Shown: positions 45,951 to 55,117 of the stretch, one piece after another
How the letters are laid out: each line of letters starts with the position of its first letter
Position numbering within the stretch: the first letter of the stretch is position 1
NCBI RefSeq assembly: GCF_015182285.1
Contig: NZ_PRDM01000001.1
Span: 992,001 to 1,056,000 of the forward strand
Source: Flavobacterium hungaricum
GTDB taxonomy: Bacteria > Bacteroidota > Bacteroidia > Flavobacteriales > Flavobacteriaceae
Reading direction: 5' to 3'
Length of the DNA stretch: 64,000 bases
The notes under the pieces: generated by a model
The model's database searches: none
Seen by the model: the letters and a program-made list of their open reading frames with translations, nothing else
What the model was told of the DNA's origin: nothing
Position numbers and translations under genes: made by a program

Positions 45951-48209
45951 ATGAAAAATACCAAACTTCAAGCCTTTACTCCCTTATTTTATTTAGTATG
46001 GTCAGATGATTTACTGACACAAAAAGAATTTTCAACCTTACAGGATTTTATTAATTCGCTTACTGTTTTATCTGCTGAAGACAAAGAATACCTGCTCTCT
46101 AAAGTAGACATTTCGAATCCGCCTTCGCGAAATGAACTCGCGCAATGGAAATCGGATATCGAAAAAAGCATTCAGGATACTTCTTCAATAAAATCGATTT
46201 TTGATATTGCAAAAGCACTTTCAGAAAACGAATTAGACTTAACCCCAATAGAATCCGATTTTATTAAATTAGAAAACGATTTAGGGATTTTAGGCGAAGA
46301 AGCATTGCAGAACTTTAAAACCAAAGCAGGTTCATTTACTACAAATTTAGAAACCAATGCCAGTTTTGACATTCAGAAAATTACAGAACTTTTAGATGGA
46401 AAAGAAGCGGCAATAATCAAAAAAGTAAAAGAGGTTATTTCACGACCTGAATTTGCTTACGAAACGTCTACCGATATTAATGTTTTCAGACAGACCGTTT
46501 ACAAATGGTGTAAAATCCTGGCTGACGAAAATCTCGGAAACATGGCATACCCAAAGCAATACGGCGGCGGTGAAAACATAGCCGATTATTTTGCGATTAT
46601 GGAAACATTAAGTTACCACGATTTGAGTTTAGTAATCAAATTCGGCGTTCAGTTTGGGCTTTGGGGAATGAGCGTACAGTCATTAGGAACCGAAAAGCAT
46701 TATGCTAAATATTTAAAGGATATTGGTTCATTAAAACTTCCAGGATGTTTTGCCATGACCGAAACCCATCACGGATCTAATGTAAAAGGTCTCGAAACTA
46801 CAGCAACTTACAATCATAACGATCAGACGTTTACCATTCATACACCATATAAAAACGCGCAGAAAGAATATATCGGAAATGCGGCAGTTCATGGTCAGGC
46901 TGCAACCGTTTTTGCTAAATTAATTATTGACGGACACGATTATGGTGTAAATGCATTTGTGGTTCCTTTACGAAATTCAGAAGGAATTGTCGAAAAAGGC
47001 ATCACGATCGGCGACTGCGGCCACAAAATGGGATTAAACGGCGTTGATAACGGAACAATTAGTTTTGACAATGTTGTAATTCCGAAAGATAATATGCTCG
47101 ATCGTTTTGCTTCTGTAAATGAAAAAGGAGAATTCGAAAGCCCGATTCCGAGTGATAATCGTAGATTTTTCACCATGTTAGGAACGTTGGTCGGCGGGCG
47201 AATCGGGATTCCGCGTTCGGCATTGGCAGCAGCAAAATCTGGACTTACAATTGCCATTCGCTACAGCGATCAAAGAAGACAATTTGGACCAGAAGGCGGC
47301 TCAGAAGTTCCGATTTTAAATTACAGAATACATCAGAGAAGATTATTACCGCATTTAGCAAAAACTTATGCCGTTCATTTTGCTTTACAATATTTAACCA
47401 ATCGATTTTTAAACAGAACCGAAGCCGAAATGCAGGAAATAGAAGCTTTGGCAGCAGGTTTAAAATCGTATTCGACATGGAGCACGAGAGATATTTTGCA
47501 GGAATGCCGTGAAGCTTGCGGCGGAAAAGGATATTTGTCTGAAAACAGAATAGATGCTTTAAAAAACGATACCGAAATTTACACCACGTTTGAAGGTGAT
47601 AATACGGTTTTAATGCAGCTAGTAGCCAAAAACCGTCTGGCAGAATTTAGAAAATCGTTTGGAGAAATGGGATCGCTTGGGATCATTAATTACGTATACG
47701 AAAATGCAAAAACGGCCATCTCAGAAAAGAATCCGATTGCAACCAGAAAAACGGATGACGAGCATTTACTGGATGCAGAATTTCATCTTCAGGCATTTGT
47801 ACATAGAGAAAAAACAATTTTAGCCTCTGCAGCCAGACGTATCAAAAAATTAATAGACGGAGGGTTAGAACCTTACGATGCCTTCAATGTGGTACAGCAC
47901 CAGATGATCGATGTGGCTGAGGCGTATTTGGAAAGAATCGTTTTAGAACAATTTCAAATCGCGGTAAAAGCAGTGGAGGAAGAAAATTCTAAAGCTATTT
48001 TAACGAAATTAAGCCAGCTTTACGCGCTTTCGCAGATCGAAAAAAACAAAGCCTGGTATTTGGAAGACGGTTATATGGAAGCTGTAAAAACCAAAGCAGT
48101 GCGTAAAATGGTCAATCAGCTTTGCTGGGACATTCGTCCAGATGCAGTGGCTTTGGTCAATGCATTTGATATTCCAGAAAGCTGTTTAGCGGCACCGATT
48201 GCAGTGTAA
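45951..48209 (+). CDS. Large acyl-CoA dehydrogenase / acyl-CoA oxidase-like protein
   Basis: 752 residues, against ~380 for ordinary acyl-CoA dehydrogenases. An N-terminal helical extension (1-~190) precedes the flavin core with GCFAMTETHHGSNVKGLE (about 263-280), GEFESPIPSDNRRFFT, and the probable catalytic Glu in YTTFEGDNTV (about residue 543), a motif placement found in acyl-CoA oxidases. A helical C-terminal domain follows. So it may pass electrons to oxygen rather than ETF. The frame is open to 45882, but that part overlaps the inverted repeat; MKNTKLQAFTP at 45951 is the better start. Confidence 0.85.
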   Translation: MKNTKLQAFTPLFYLVWSDDLLTQKEFSTLQDFINSLTVLSAEDKEYLLSKVDISNPPSRNELAQWKSDIEKSIQDTSSIKSIFDIAKALSENELDLTPIESDFIKLENDLGILGEEALQNFKTKAGSFTTNLETNASFDIQKITELLDGKEAAIIKKVKEVISRPEFAYETSTDINVFRQTVYKWCKILADENLGNMAYPKQYGGGENIADYFAIMETLSYHDLSLVIKFGVQFGLWGMSVQSLGTEKHYAKYLKDIGSLKLPGCFAMTETHHGSNVKGLETTATYNHNDQTFTIHTPYKNAQKEYIGNAAVHGQAATVFAKLIIDGHDYGVNAFVVPLRNSEGIVEKGITIGDCGHKMGLNGVDNGTISFDNVVIPKDNMLDRFASVNEKGEFESPIPSDNRRFFTMLGTLVGGRIGIPRSALAAAKSGLTIAIRYSDQRRQFGPEGGSEVPILNYRIHQRRLLPHLAKTYAVHFALQYLTNRFLNRTEAEMQEIEALAAGLKSYSTWSTRDILQECREACGGKGYLSENRIDALKNDTEIYTTFEGDNTVLMQLVAKNRLAEFRKSFGEMGSLGIINYVYENAKTAISEKNPIATRKTDDEHLLDAEFHLQAFVHREKTILASAARRIKKLIDGGLEPYDAFNVVQHQMIDVAEAYLERIVLEQFQIAVKAVEEENSKAILTKLSQLYALSQIEKNKAWYLEDGYMEAVKTKAVRKMVNQLCWDIRPDAVALVNAFDIPESCLAAPIAV

Positions 48210-48210
48210 T

Positions 48211-48284
48211 TTTTAAACCATATAAGTGATTTAAGTAATTTGAGGGACTTTGTCAAAGTTTTTAAACATTGACAAAGTTTTTTC
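48211..48284 (+). terminator. Terminator after the acyl-CoA dehydrogenase gene, with AACCATATAAGT repeat
   Basis: ACTTTGTCA / TGACAAAGT perfect stem at 48247-48278, then TTTTTTC. It is preceded by TTAAACCATATAAGTGATTT, a word also found at 58732-58746. Confidence 0.7.
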
Positions 48285-48366
48285 TTTTAATGAACTTAAC
48301 GCATAGTTTTCTCATCTCGAGGAATTTAATGATGTAATAAAGTTATTTATATCAAATTCAATTAAA

Positions 48367-48711
48367 TTAAATCATTTTACTATTGAAGTAACCGACTTTT
48401 TGAAAATCTTCTATATTCATGGAAATTGAAGAAACTTCAGGAAGAATGATTTTTAATTTACTTACAACAGCTTTTGATAAATTATTCTTTTGTTCATCAT
48501 TTCTGCCTTCCATTATATATCCAAAAACGTGAATAAAATCATTTAAAGTGTTTCCGTTGTTATAATAAGAAAAAGGATGAATACGAACTTTTATCTCAGG
48601 AGCAGTAAAAAGACCTGTCGATAAGGCAGCATCAAAAACTTCCTGCATTATTTCAGCTGCAGCTTTTAATTGTAATACTTTTTCAGAGCAGTCAATAATA
48701 AAATTTGGCAT
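48367..48711 (-). CDS. 5-carboxymethyl-2-hydroxymuconate isomerase-like tautomerase
   Basis: 114 residues from MPNFIIDCSE. In this family the catalytic residue is the N-terminal proline after Met removal, so the start must be the Met before Pro at 48711 and not the upstream Met at 48747. N-terminus and length match HpcD-type CHMI. The promoter box at 48745-48752 also rules out the longer form. No other homoprotocatechuate genes are nearby, so the actual substrate is uncertain. Confidence 0.8.
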   Translation of the reverse strand: MPNFIIDCSEKVLQLKAAAEIMQEVFDAALSTGLFTAPEIKVRIHPFSYYNNGNTLNDFIHVFGYIMEGRNDEQKNNLSKAVVSKLKIILPEVSSISMNIEDFQKVGYFNSKMI

Positions 48712-48744
48712 TGGTTTAGTTTTTTGGTTAGCATTTATGGTAAA

Positions 48745-48773
48745 CAAAATTAAAAAACATTCTTTGTTTGCAA
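48745..48773 (-). promoter_or_regulatory. Promoter of the tautomerase gene (TTG-N18-TAATTTTG)
   Basis: Minus strand TTG at 48773-48771 and TAATTTTG at 48752-48745, spacer 18. Confidence 0.6.
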
Positions 48774-48821
48774 TTAATTTGTATGGTGCAAATAATTCAT
48801 TTTTCTGTTTACACTTTATAT

Positions 48822-48829
48822 TATATTTG
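48822..48829 (+). promoter_or_regulatory. -7 box TATATTTG of the DUF6377 gene
   Basis: Ends 21 bases before the TTG start at 48851. Confidence 0.55.
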
Positions 48830-48850
48830 TAACTCTTATTTTTTTATCAG

Positions 48851-50494
48851 TTGAAAAATCCAGTTTTGTTTCTTTTTATTGTTCTTCTAAACTTTCCGCT
48901 TTATGCTTCAGAAAGTACAGGTGATATTTTTAAAGAATTGAATGAAGCCTTAAAAAACAAACAGCATTACGTCAAACTCAAAGAAGAACGGATTTTAAAT
49001 TTTAAAAAGATCAAATCCGAAAATTGGACTAAGGAACAGGAATACAACTACAATAAAACATTATATTTAGAATATCAGAAATTCAATTCTGATTCGGCTA
49101 TTCATTACGTAAAAAAGAATCTTAAGCTAGGAGAAGAACTTCAAAATACAAAACTCTTTAATTTAGCACAATTACAGTTGGTTACGCTTTATTCTTCCTC
49201 AGGAAAATACCGCGAATCAGAAGCATTGTTAAAAAGCATTCGCAAACAAGATCTGGCTTCAGATTTATTGCCAAATTATTATATAGCGTATCGCGAATTT
49301 TTTGAACATTATGCTGCAAATAGTTTTAACGAAGAATACCGTCGTCAGATTATAAAATACAGAGATTCACTGCTTACGATTCTCAATCCTAAATCGCTGG
49401 ACTATAAGATAAACAGCATTCAGCAGGATATTTTCCATAAAAAATTTAATAACACACAGAAACAGTTACAGGATTTATTAGAAGTTACTCCCGAAGATAA
49501 TCCGCAGTATGCGATGATTACCTATCTGCTGGGGAAAATTTATGAAGCCACTAATAATCTGGAACTGCGAAAAAAATACTATGCTCTTTCTGCAACATCA
49601 GACCTGAAAAATGCCAATAAAGACAATGCTTCGCTGCAAGAGCTGGCATTGGTTTTTTATGAAATCGGTGATGTAGATATGGCCTACAAACTTACGCAGT
49701 CGGCAATTGAAGACGCCTTGTATTGCAATGTTCAGTTTCGAACCCTTTTAATGTCAGAAGTATATTCTATTATCAATACGGTTTATTTGGAACGAGAGGC
49801 ACAGCGAAAAAGCGAATTACAGATTTATTTACTCTGTATCAGTCTGCTTTCTTTATTTTTAATTGTGGCCGTGATTTACGTTTACATTCAGATGAAAAAA
49901 GTTTCAAGAATTCGATCCGAGCTTTATGAAACCACTCAAAAACTTGCTGAATTAAATAAAGACATTACCGAAACCAATAAACAGCTGCAAGATAAGAACT
50001 CACAATTATCAGAGTCCAATCATGTAAAAGAAGAATATATTGCGCATTTTTTCAGCCTTTGTTCGGCTTACATCAATAAACTCGAAAATTATCGAATCAT
50101 TCTGAACAAAAAAGCTACGGCAAAACAATTTGACGAAATCTATAAAATATTAAAATCAACAACTTTAGTCGACAACGAGCTGGAAGAATTGTACAAGAAT
50201 TTTGATATTATCTTTCTCAATTTGTATCCCACTTTCGTGAAAGACTTTAATGCATTATTAATTCCCGAAGAACAAATTGTATTAAAACAAAACGAACTCT
50301 TAAATACAGAGCTTCGAATTTTTGCCCTCATCCGCCTCGGTATTACCGATAGTGTCAAAATTGCGGCTTTTCTTCGTTATTCTTTAAGTACGATTTACAA
50401 CTACAGAACAAGAGCTCGAAATAAAGCGGCTGTTTCGCGAAATGATTTCGAAGAAATGGTCATGAAAATCGGTTCATTGGCATTGAAAATCTAA
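48851..50494 (+). CDS. DUF6377-type membrane-spanning regulator with TPR sensor region
   Basis: 547 residues starting with TTG (48851); the signal peptide follows at once (PVLFLFIVLLNFPLYAS), so this start is credible. A periplasmic helical TPR-like region (about 30-310), one span (about 325-347, IYLLCISLLSLFLIVAVIYVY), a coiled coil (about 350-390), and a C-terminal cytoplasmic part ending in a LuxR/RNA-polymerase-sigma-like helix-turn-helix (LRIFALIRLGITDSVKIAAFLRYSLSTIYNYRTRARNKA, about 485-523). This is the DUF6377 architecture, found near polysaccharide-utilisation genes. The GH3 gene starts 204 bases downstream and is a likely target. Confidence 0.85.
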   Translation: MKNPVLFLFIVLLNFPLYASESTGDIFKELNEALKNKQHYVKLKEERILNFKKIKSENWTKEQEYNYNKTLYLEYQKFNSDSAIHYVKKNLKLGEELQNTKLFNLAQLQLVTLYSSSGKYRESEALLKSIRKQDLASDLLPNYYIAYREFFEHYAANSFNEEYRRQIIKYRDSLLTILNPKSLDYKINSIQQDIFHKKFNNTQKQLQDLLEVTPEDNPQYAMITYLLGKIYEATNNLELRKKYYALSATSDLKNANKDNASLQELALVFYEIGDVDMAYKLTQSAIEDALYCNVQFRTLLMSEVYSIINTVYLEREAQRKSELQIYLLCISLLSLFLIVAVIYVYIQMKKVSRIRSELYETTQKLAELNKDITETNKQLQDKNSQLSESNHVKEEYIAHFFSLCSAYINKLENYRIILNKKATAKQFDEIYKILKSTTLVDNELEELYKNFDIIFLNLYPTFVKDFNALLIPEEQIVLKQNELLNTELRIFALIRLGITDSVKIAAFLRYSLSTIYNYRTRARNKAAVSRNDFEEMVMKIGSLALKI

Positions 50495-50506
50495 ATATTT
50501 ATTTCA

Positions 50507-50587
50507 AAACTACTACTTTTTTTGAATTTATTTTTTAATTAAATAATTGATTGTCAGTTTTTTAATTTTTTAAACTACTACTTTTTT
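50507..50587. repeat. Direct repeats AAACTACTACTTTTTT upstream of GH3
   Basis: AAACTACTACTTTTTT occurs at 50507-50522 and again at 50572-50587 (65 bases apart), with a partial third copy CACTAGTACTTTTTT near 50654. They sit just upstream of the GH3 -7 box and could be regulator-binding sites. Confidence 0.6.
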
Positions 50588-50643
50588 ACGTTTAAAATTC
50601 TAACGTGTACTATAACGTTTTAGTTTTACATTATGATTAAAGG

Positions 50644-50651
50644 TACTTTTG
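50644..50651 (+). promoter_or_regulatory. -7 box TACTTTTG of the GH3 gene
   Basis: Ends 47 bases before the ATG at 50699; no clear -33 element. Confidence 0.5.
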
Positions 50652-50698
50652 ACCACTAGTACTTTTTTGGTAAATTATAATGCTTAATAAATACTGTT

Positions 50699-52915
50699 AT
50701 GTTTAAAAACGTTAAAACAATTGTTGTTTTACTTTTACTGACTTCGTTGGGCGCAGGAGCTCAAAACAAAGTTCCAGTTTATCTAGATGATAAAAAGCCG
50801 ATTAGTGAAAGAGTAGAAGATGCGCTTTCGCGAATGACGACCGAAGAGAAAATTGCCATGATCCATGCGCAGTCTAAATTTAGTTCTCCAGGTGTAAAAC
50901 GTCTTGGGATTCCAGAAAACTGGATGACCGATGGGCCTCACGGAATTCGTACTGAAGTAAAATGGGACGAATGGGATCAGGCAGGATGGACAAACGATTC
51001 TTGTATTGCATTTCCGGCTCTTACAGCACTTTCTTCAACATGGAACAAAGAATTGGCTTCTTTATATGGTAAATCTATTGGAGAAGAAGCACGTTACCGT
51101 AACAAAAACGTATTATTAGGACCGGGAGTCAATATTTACAGAAGTCCGCTTAACGGACGTAACTTTGAATATATGGGAGAAGACCCTTTTTTGGCTTCAA
51201 AAATGGTGGTTCCTTATATTAAAGGTGTTCAGTCCAATGGTGTTGCTGCCTGCGTAAAACACTTTGCCTTAAATAATCAGGAAACCAATCGTAACTCAGT
51301 AAACGTGATTGTAGATGATCGTGCATTATACGAGATTTATCTTCCGGCTTTTAAAGCGGCAGTTCAAGAAGGTGATGTCTGGTCAATTATGGGATCTTAC
51401 AACAAATATAAAGGACAGCAATGCTGCCACAACGAATATTTATTAAACGATATCCTTCGCGGTGAATGGGGCTTTAAAGGAGTTGTAGTTTCGGATTGGG
51501 GAGGCGTAAATGATACCAAACAAGCGATCCACAATGGTTTGGATATGGAGTTTGGTTCTTGGACCAACGGACTTTCTTGGGGGACCAGCAATGCTTACGA
51601 TAACTACTATTTAGCAAAACCTTACGAAGCCATGATTAAAAGAGGCGAAGTAGGAACAAAAGAATTGGACGAAAAAGTGAGACGTATTCTGCGTTTGTCT
51701 TTTTTGACTACTATGGACAGAAACAGACCTTTTGGATCTTTTGGCACACAAGAACACGCAGACGCGGGCCGTAAAATTGCTGAAGAAGGAATTGTGTTAC
51801 TTCAAAACACCAACAATATTCTGCCAATTAATCTTTCTAAGACTAAAAAGATTGCCGTAATTGGAGAAAATGCCATTAAAATGATGACCGTTGGCGGCGG
51901 AAGTTCTTCGCTTAAAGCAAGATATGAAATTACACCGCTTGAAGGTTTAAAGAAAAGAATCGGAAATCAAGCTGAAATTGTATACGCAAGAGGTTATGTT
52001 GGAGATCCGACAAGTAATTATAACGGAGTTGTTGCCAAAGTAAGTTTAGAAGAAAAACGTCCTCAGGCAGCACTAACTGCAGAAGCTTTAAAAATTGCTA
52101 AAGATGCGGATATCGTTCTTTTTATTGGAGGTTTGAACAAGAGTGAAAATCAGGATGATGAAGGACACGATCGTAAACATTTAGAATTGCCTTATGGTCA
52201 GGACAAATTAATAAGCGAATTGGCTAAAGTAAATAAAAACATCGTTTTTGTAAATATTTCTGGAAATGCAGTAGCAATGCCTTGGATCAAAGAAGTTCCG
52301 GGAATTGTACAAGGATGGTTTTTAGGAACAGAAGCGGGAAATGCTTTAGCAAATGTTTTGGTGGGAGATGTAAATCCTTCTGGGAAATTATCATTCACTT
52401 TCCCTGTTAAGTTAGCAGATAATGGGGCGCACGCTTTAGGCGAATTCCCAGGCGGCGATGAGGTAAAATATAACGAAGGAATTTTTGTCGGATACCGCTG
52501 GACAGACAAACAAAAAATCAAACCACTATTTTCTTTTGGTCACGGATTAAGCTACACCACCTTTGCTTACGGAAAAGTAACCGCTGATAAAAAACAAATG
52601 AACGCTGGAGACAAAATCACTTTTTCGGTAAGCGTTAAAAATACAGGAAGCAGAGAAGGATCAGAAGTTGTGCAATTGTATATTACAGATTTAAAATCTT
52701 CTTTACCTCGTCCGATTAAAGAATTAAAAGGATTTGAGAAAGTTTCGCTAAAAGCGGGAGAAGAAAAAACAGTAAGCATTACAATCGACAAAACTGCTTT
52801 AAGTTTCTTCGACGATAAAAAACACGACTGGGTTGCAGAACCTGGAGATTTTGAAGCTTTAATAGGAGCTTCGGCAGCAGATATAAAATCTAAAGTGAAT
52901 TTTTCACTTAAATAG
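50699..52915 (+). CDS. bglX: Secreted glycoside hydrolase family 3, beta-glucosidase type
   Basis: 738 residues. Signal peptide (1-21, GAGAQ), (beta/alpha)8 domain with the catalytic nucleophile Asp266 in GVVVSDWGG, KHFALNNQETNRN substrate-loop block, an alpha/beta sandwich domain (about 380-560), and a C-terminal fibronectin-III-like domain (ITFSVSVKNTGSREGSEVVQLYI). The layout matches BglX-type beta-glucosidases in the periplasm. It heads a probable operon with DUF1349 and acyltransferase genes, and follows a DUF6377 regulator. The exact linkage specificity is not predictable. Confidence 0.88.
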   Translation: MFKNVKTIVVLLLLTSLGAGAQNKVPVYLDDKKPISERVEDALSRMTTEEKIAMIHAQSKFSSPGVKRLGIPENWMTDGPHGIRTEVKWDEWDQAGWTNDSCIAFPALTALSSTWNKELASLYGKSIGEEARYRNKNVLLGPGVNIYRSPLNGRNFEYMGEDPFLASKMVVPYIKGVQSNGVAACVKHFALNNQETNRNSVNVIVDDRALYEIYLPAFKAAVQEGDVWSIMGSYNKYKGQQCCHNEYLLNDILRGEWGFKGVVVSDWGGVNDTKQAIHNGLDMEFGSWTNGLSWGTSNAYDNYYLAKPYEAMIKRGEVGTKELDEKVRRILRLSFLTTMDRNRPFGSFGTQEHADAGRKIAEEGIVLLQNTNNILPINLSKTKKIAVIGENAIKMMTVGGGSSSLKARYEITPLEGLKKRIGNQAEIVYARGYVGDPTSNYNGVVAKVSLEEKRPQAALTAEALKIAKDADIVLFIGGLNKSENQDDEGHDRKHLELPYGQDKLISELAKVNKNIVFVNISGNAVAMPWIKEVPGIVQGWFLGTEAGNALANVLVGDVNPSGKLSFTFPVKLADNGAHALGEFPGGDEVKYNEGIFVGYRWTDKQKIKPLFSFGHGLSYTTFAYGKVTADKKQMNAGDKITFSVSVKNTGSREGSEVVQLYITDLKSSLPRPIKELKGFEKVSLKAGEEKTVSITIDKTALSFFDDKKHDWVAEPGDFEALIGASAADIKSKVNFSLK

Positions 52916-52993
52916 TTTTTATTATTTCTAAACTTGGTTGGTTGGTAAAGCTGCAATGGTAAAAGTTGCGGCTTTATTTTTAAGCTAAATTGA

Positions 52994-53010
52994 CTTAATC
53001 TCTTAATGGT
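52994..53010. repeat. Single arm of the CTTAATCTCTTAATGGT repeat
   Basis: Identical 17 bases to the right arm at 14798-14814, here without a matching left arm. Confidence 0.8.
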
Positions 53011-53064
53011 GAAAAATACAGCTAAAAGTTGTTTCAAAAAAAAATATTATAAAATATAAATCTT

Positions 53065-53712
53065 ATGAAAAGAATTCTACTTGGTATTATGATGCTTTTT
53101 TTAGCACAAAATACTTCGGCGCAGAGCCTCAATAAAATGCAGTGGTTTAATGAACCTGAAAAATGGGAAATCAAAAACAATGCTTTAATAATGAATGTTA
53201 CCGCCAATAGTGATTACTGGCGTATTTCGCACTATGGTTTTACAGTAGATGATGCGCCATTTTACTATGCCAATTATGGAGGCGAATTTGAAGCAAAAGT
53301 AAAATTGACCGGAAATTACATCGCTCGTTTTGACCAAATGGGATTAATGATCCGCATTGACGAGAAAAACTATATTAAAACAGGAGTTGAATTTGTAGAC
53401 GGAAAATTTAATATCAGTACCGTAGTAACACACGATAAAAGCGATTGGAGTGTCACAACTCTAGAAAAAGCACCGCCTTTTATCTGGATTAAAGTCGTAA
53501 GAAGATTAGATGCGGTCGAAGTATTTTATTCTTTTGATGATAAAAACTACATCATGACCAGAAATGCCCCCTTGCAAGACAATGCGCCTGTAATGGTTGG
53601 GTTAATGGCCGCTTCGCCAGACGGAAAAGGTTTTGAAGCTAAATTTGAAAACTTCACGGTAAAACATTTACCAGATCAAAGAAGATCAGAATGGCTTAAA
53701 AATCATCAATAG
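53065..53712 (+). CDS. Secreted DUF1349 (concanavalin-like jelly-roll) protein
   Basis: 215 residues: a signal peptide (1-19, NTSAQ), then a beta-sandwich with WFNEPEKWEIKNNALIMNV, GGEFEAKVKLTGNY, FDQMGLMIRIDEKNYIKTGVEF and PVMVGLMAASPDGKGFEAKFENF. This is the DUF1349 pattern, a lectin/glucanase-like fold probably binding a glycan. It follows the GH3 gene by 150 bases, consistent with a shared carbohydrate role. Confidence 0.85.
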   Translation: MKRILLGIMMLFLAQNTSAQSLNKMQWFNEPEKWEIKNNALIMNVTANSDYWRISHYGFTVDDAPFYYANYGGEFEAKVKLTGNYIARFDQMGLMIRIDEKNYIKTGVEFVDGKFNISTVVTHDKSDWSVTTLEKAPPFIWIKVVRRLDAVEVFYSFDDKNYIMTRNAPLQDNAPVMVGLMAASPDGKGFEAKFENFTVKHLPDQRRSEWLKNHQ

Positions 53713-53860
53713 CAAGTAGTAAATTAGATAATTAAATAATTAGCGAATTAGATTCGTAAATAATATGGTTTTTACTGAAAGCTTTGCGATCTTTGCGAAA
53801 AAACTTTACGTTTAAAATATCTTAACCAGAAAAAACTAACTTTTTATAATCAAAAATATT

Positions 53861-55006
53861 ATGAGTTCGATAGCATCAGACATTAAACCCAAAAAACATT
53901 ACGAAATTCTCGATGGTCTTCGCGGCGTTGCTGCTATTTTAGTGGTCGCTTTTCATATTTTTGAAGCCCACGGCGGCGGGAACCGCTTTGTGCAAATCAT
54001 TAACCACGGATATCTTGCGGTTGATTTCTTTTTTCTTTTGTCTGGTTTTGTCGTGGCTTATGCCTACGACGACCGCTGGGGCAGAATGGGACAATGGGAT
54101 TTTTACAAGCGAAGATTAATACGTTTACAGCCTATGGTAATCATGGGAATGATTATCGGAGCGATATTTTATTATCTTCAGGCTTCAGACATTTTGTTTC
54201 CGATGATTGCAGGAATGCCGGTTTGGAAAGTTATTCTCACGATGATTGTGGGTTTTACATTATTACCGATTCCGCCTTCGTTAGAAATTAGAGGCTGGGG
54301 CGAAATGCATCCGCTAAATGGCCCGGCTTGGTCGCTTTTCTTCGAATATATTGCCAATATACTTTATGCAGTGCTTTTTAGAAGATTCTCTAATAAAGTC
54401 ATGACAGTCTTTGTTTTAATCTTTGCAGGATTATTAATTAATTATACAGTTTTTGGCCCAAAAGGAGATGTAATAGGAGGGTGGTCTTTAAATCTGGAAC
54501 AAATGAACGTTGGTTTTACACGTCTTTTGTATCCGTTTTTTGCGGGAGTATTATTGTCTCGCTTAGGAAAATTAATTCACATCAAAGGCGCATTTTGGAT
54601 TTGCAGTTTGTTGATTACGATTGTTTTAGCCATTCCGAGAATTGGAGACGAAAACAGCTTATGGATGAATGGTCTTTACGAATCTTTTGCCATTATTTTA
54701 GTTTTTCCTTTAATTGTTGCGATCGGAGCCGGAGGCGAAATCAAAAATGCGTTTTCATTAAAAGTATGTAAGCTTTTTGGAGATATTTCTTACCCAATTT
54801 ACATCACACATTACCCGCTTATTTATTGGTATACTGCCTGGGTTGTCGATAATAAAGTTTCTTTGGCTGACGGTTACAAAACAGGACTGGGAGTTTTATT
54901 TGCCAGTATTGTTTTGGCATATTTATGTTTAAAATTGTATGATGAACCTGTACGCAATTGGCTTCAGAATAAATTTCAAAAGCAAAAACCAGCGTCGGCT
55001 TTATAA
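53861..55006 (+). CDS. Acyltransferase family 3 membrane protein
   Basis: 381 residues, about ten spans, with the AT3 landmarks: YEILDGLRGVAAILVVAFHI (catalytic His at about residue 36) and YKRRLIRLQPM (Arg motif). Members O-acetylate surface sugars or other membrane-exposed substrates. It ends the carbohydrate block; co-transcription with the DUF1349 gene (148-base gap) is possible but not shown. Confidence 0.88.
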   Translation: MSSIASDIKPKKHYEILDGLRGVAAILVVAFHIFEAHGGGNRFVQIINHGYLAVDFFFLLSGFVVAYAYDDRWGRMGQWDFYKRRLIRLQPMVIMGMIIGAIFYYLQASDILFPMIAGMPVWKVILTMIVGFTLLPIPPSLEIRGWGEMHPLNGPAWSLFFEYIANILYAVLFRRFSNKVMTVFVLIFAGLLINYTVFGPKGDVIGGWSLNLEQMNVGFTRLLYPFFAGVLLSRLGKLIHIKGAFWICSLLITIVLAIPRIGDENSLWMNGLYESFAIILVFPLIVAIGAGGEIKNAFSLKVCKLFGDISYPIYITHYPLIYWYTAWVVDNKVSLADGYKTGLGVLFASIVLAYLCLKLYDEPVRNWLQNKFQKQKPASAL

Positions 55007-55047
55007 TTTTTTTTAGAGTTTGTAATTTTTGTTAGTTGCAAATTGTT

Positions 55048-55084
55048 AAAAGGGATGAAATTTCTGTATTTCATCCCTTTTTTA
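55048..55084 (+). terminator. Intrinsic terminator after the acyltransferase gene
   Basis: AAAAGGGATGAAAT / ATTTCATCCCTTTT stem followed by T-run. Confidence 0.85.
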
Positions 55085-55117
55085 ATTTAAATTTATATTG
55101 TTTTAAAATATTACAAA

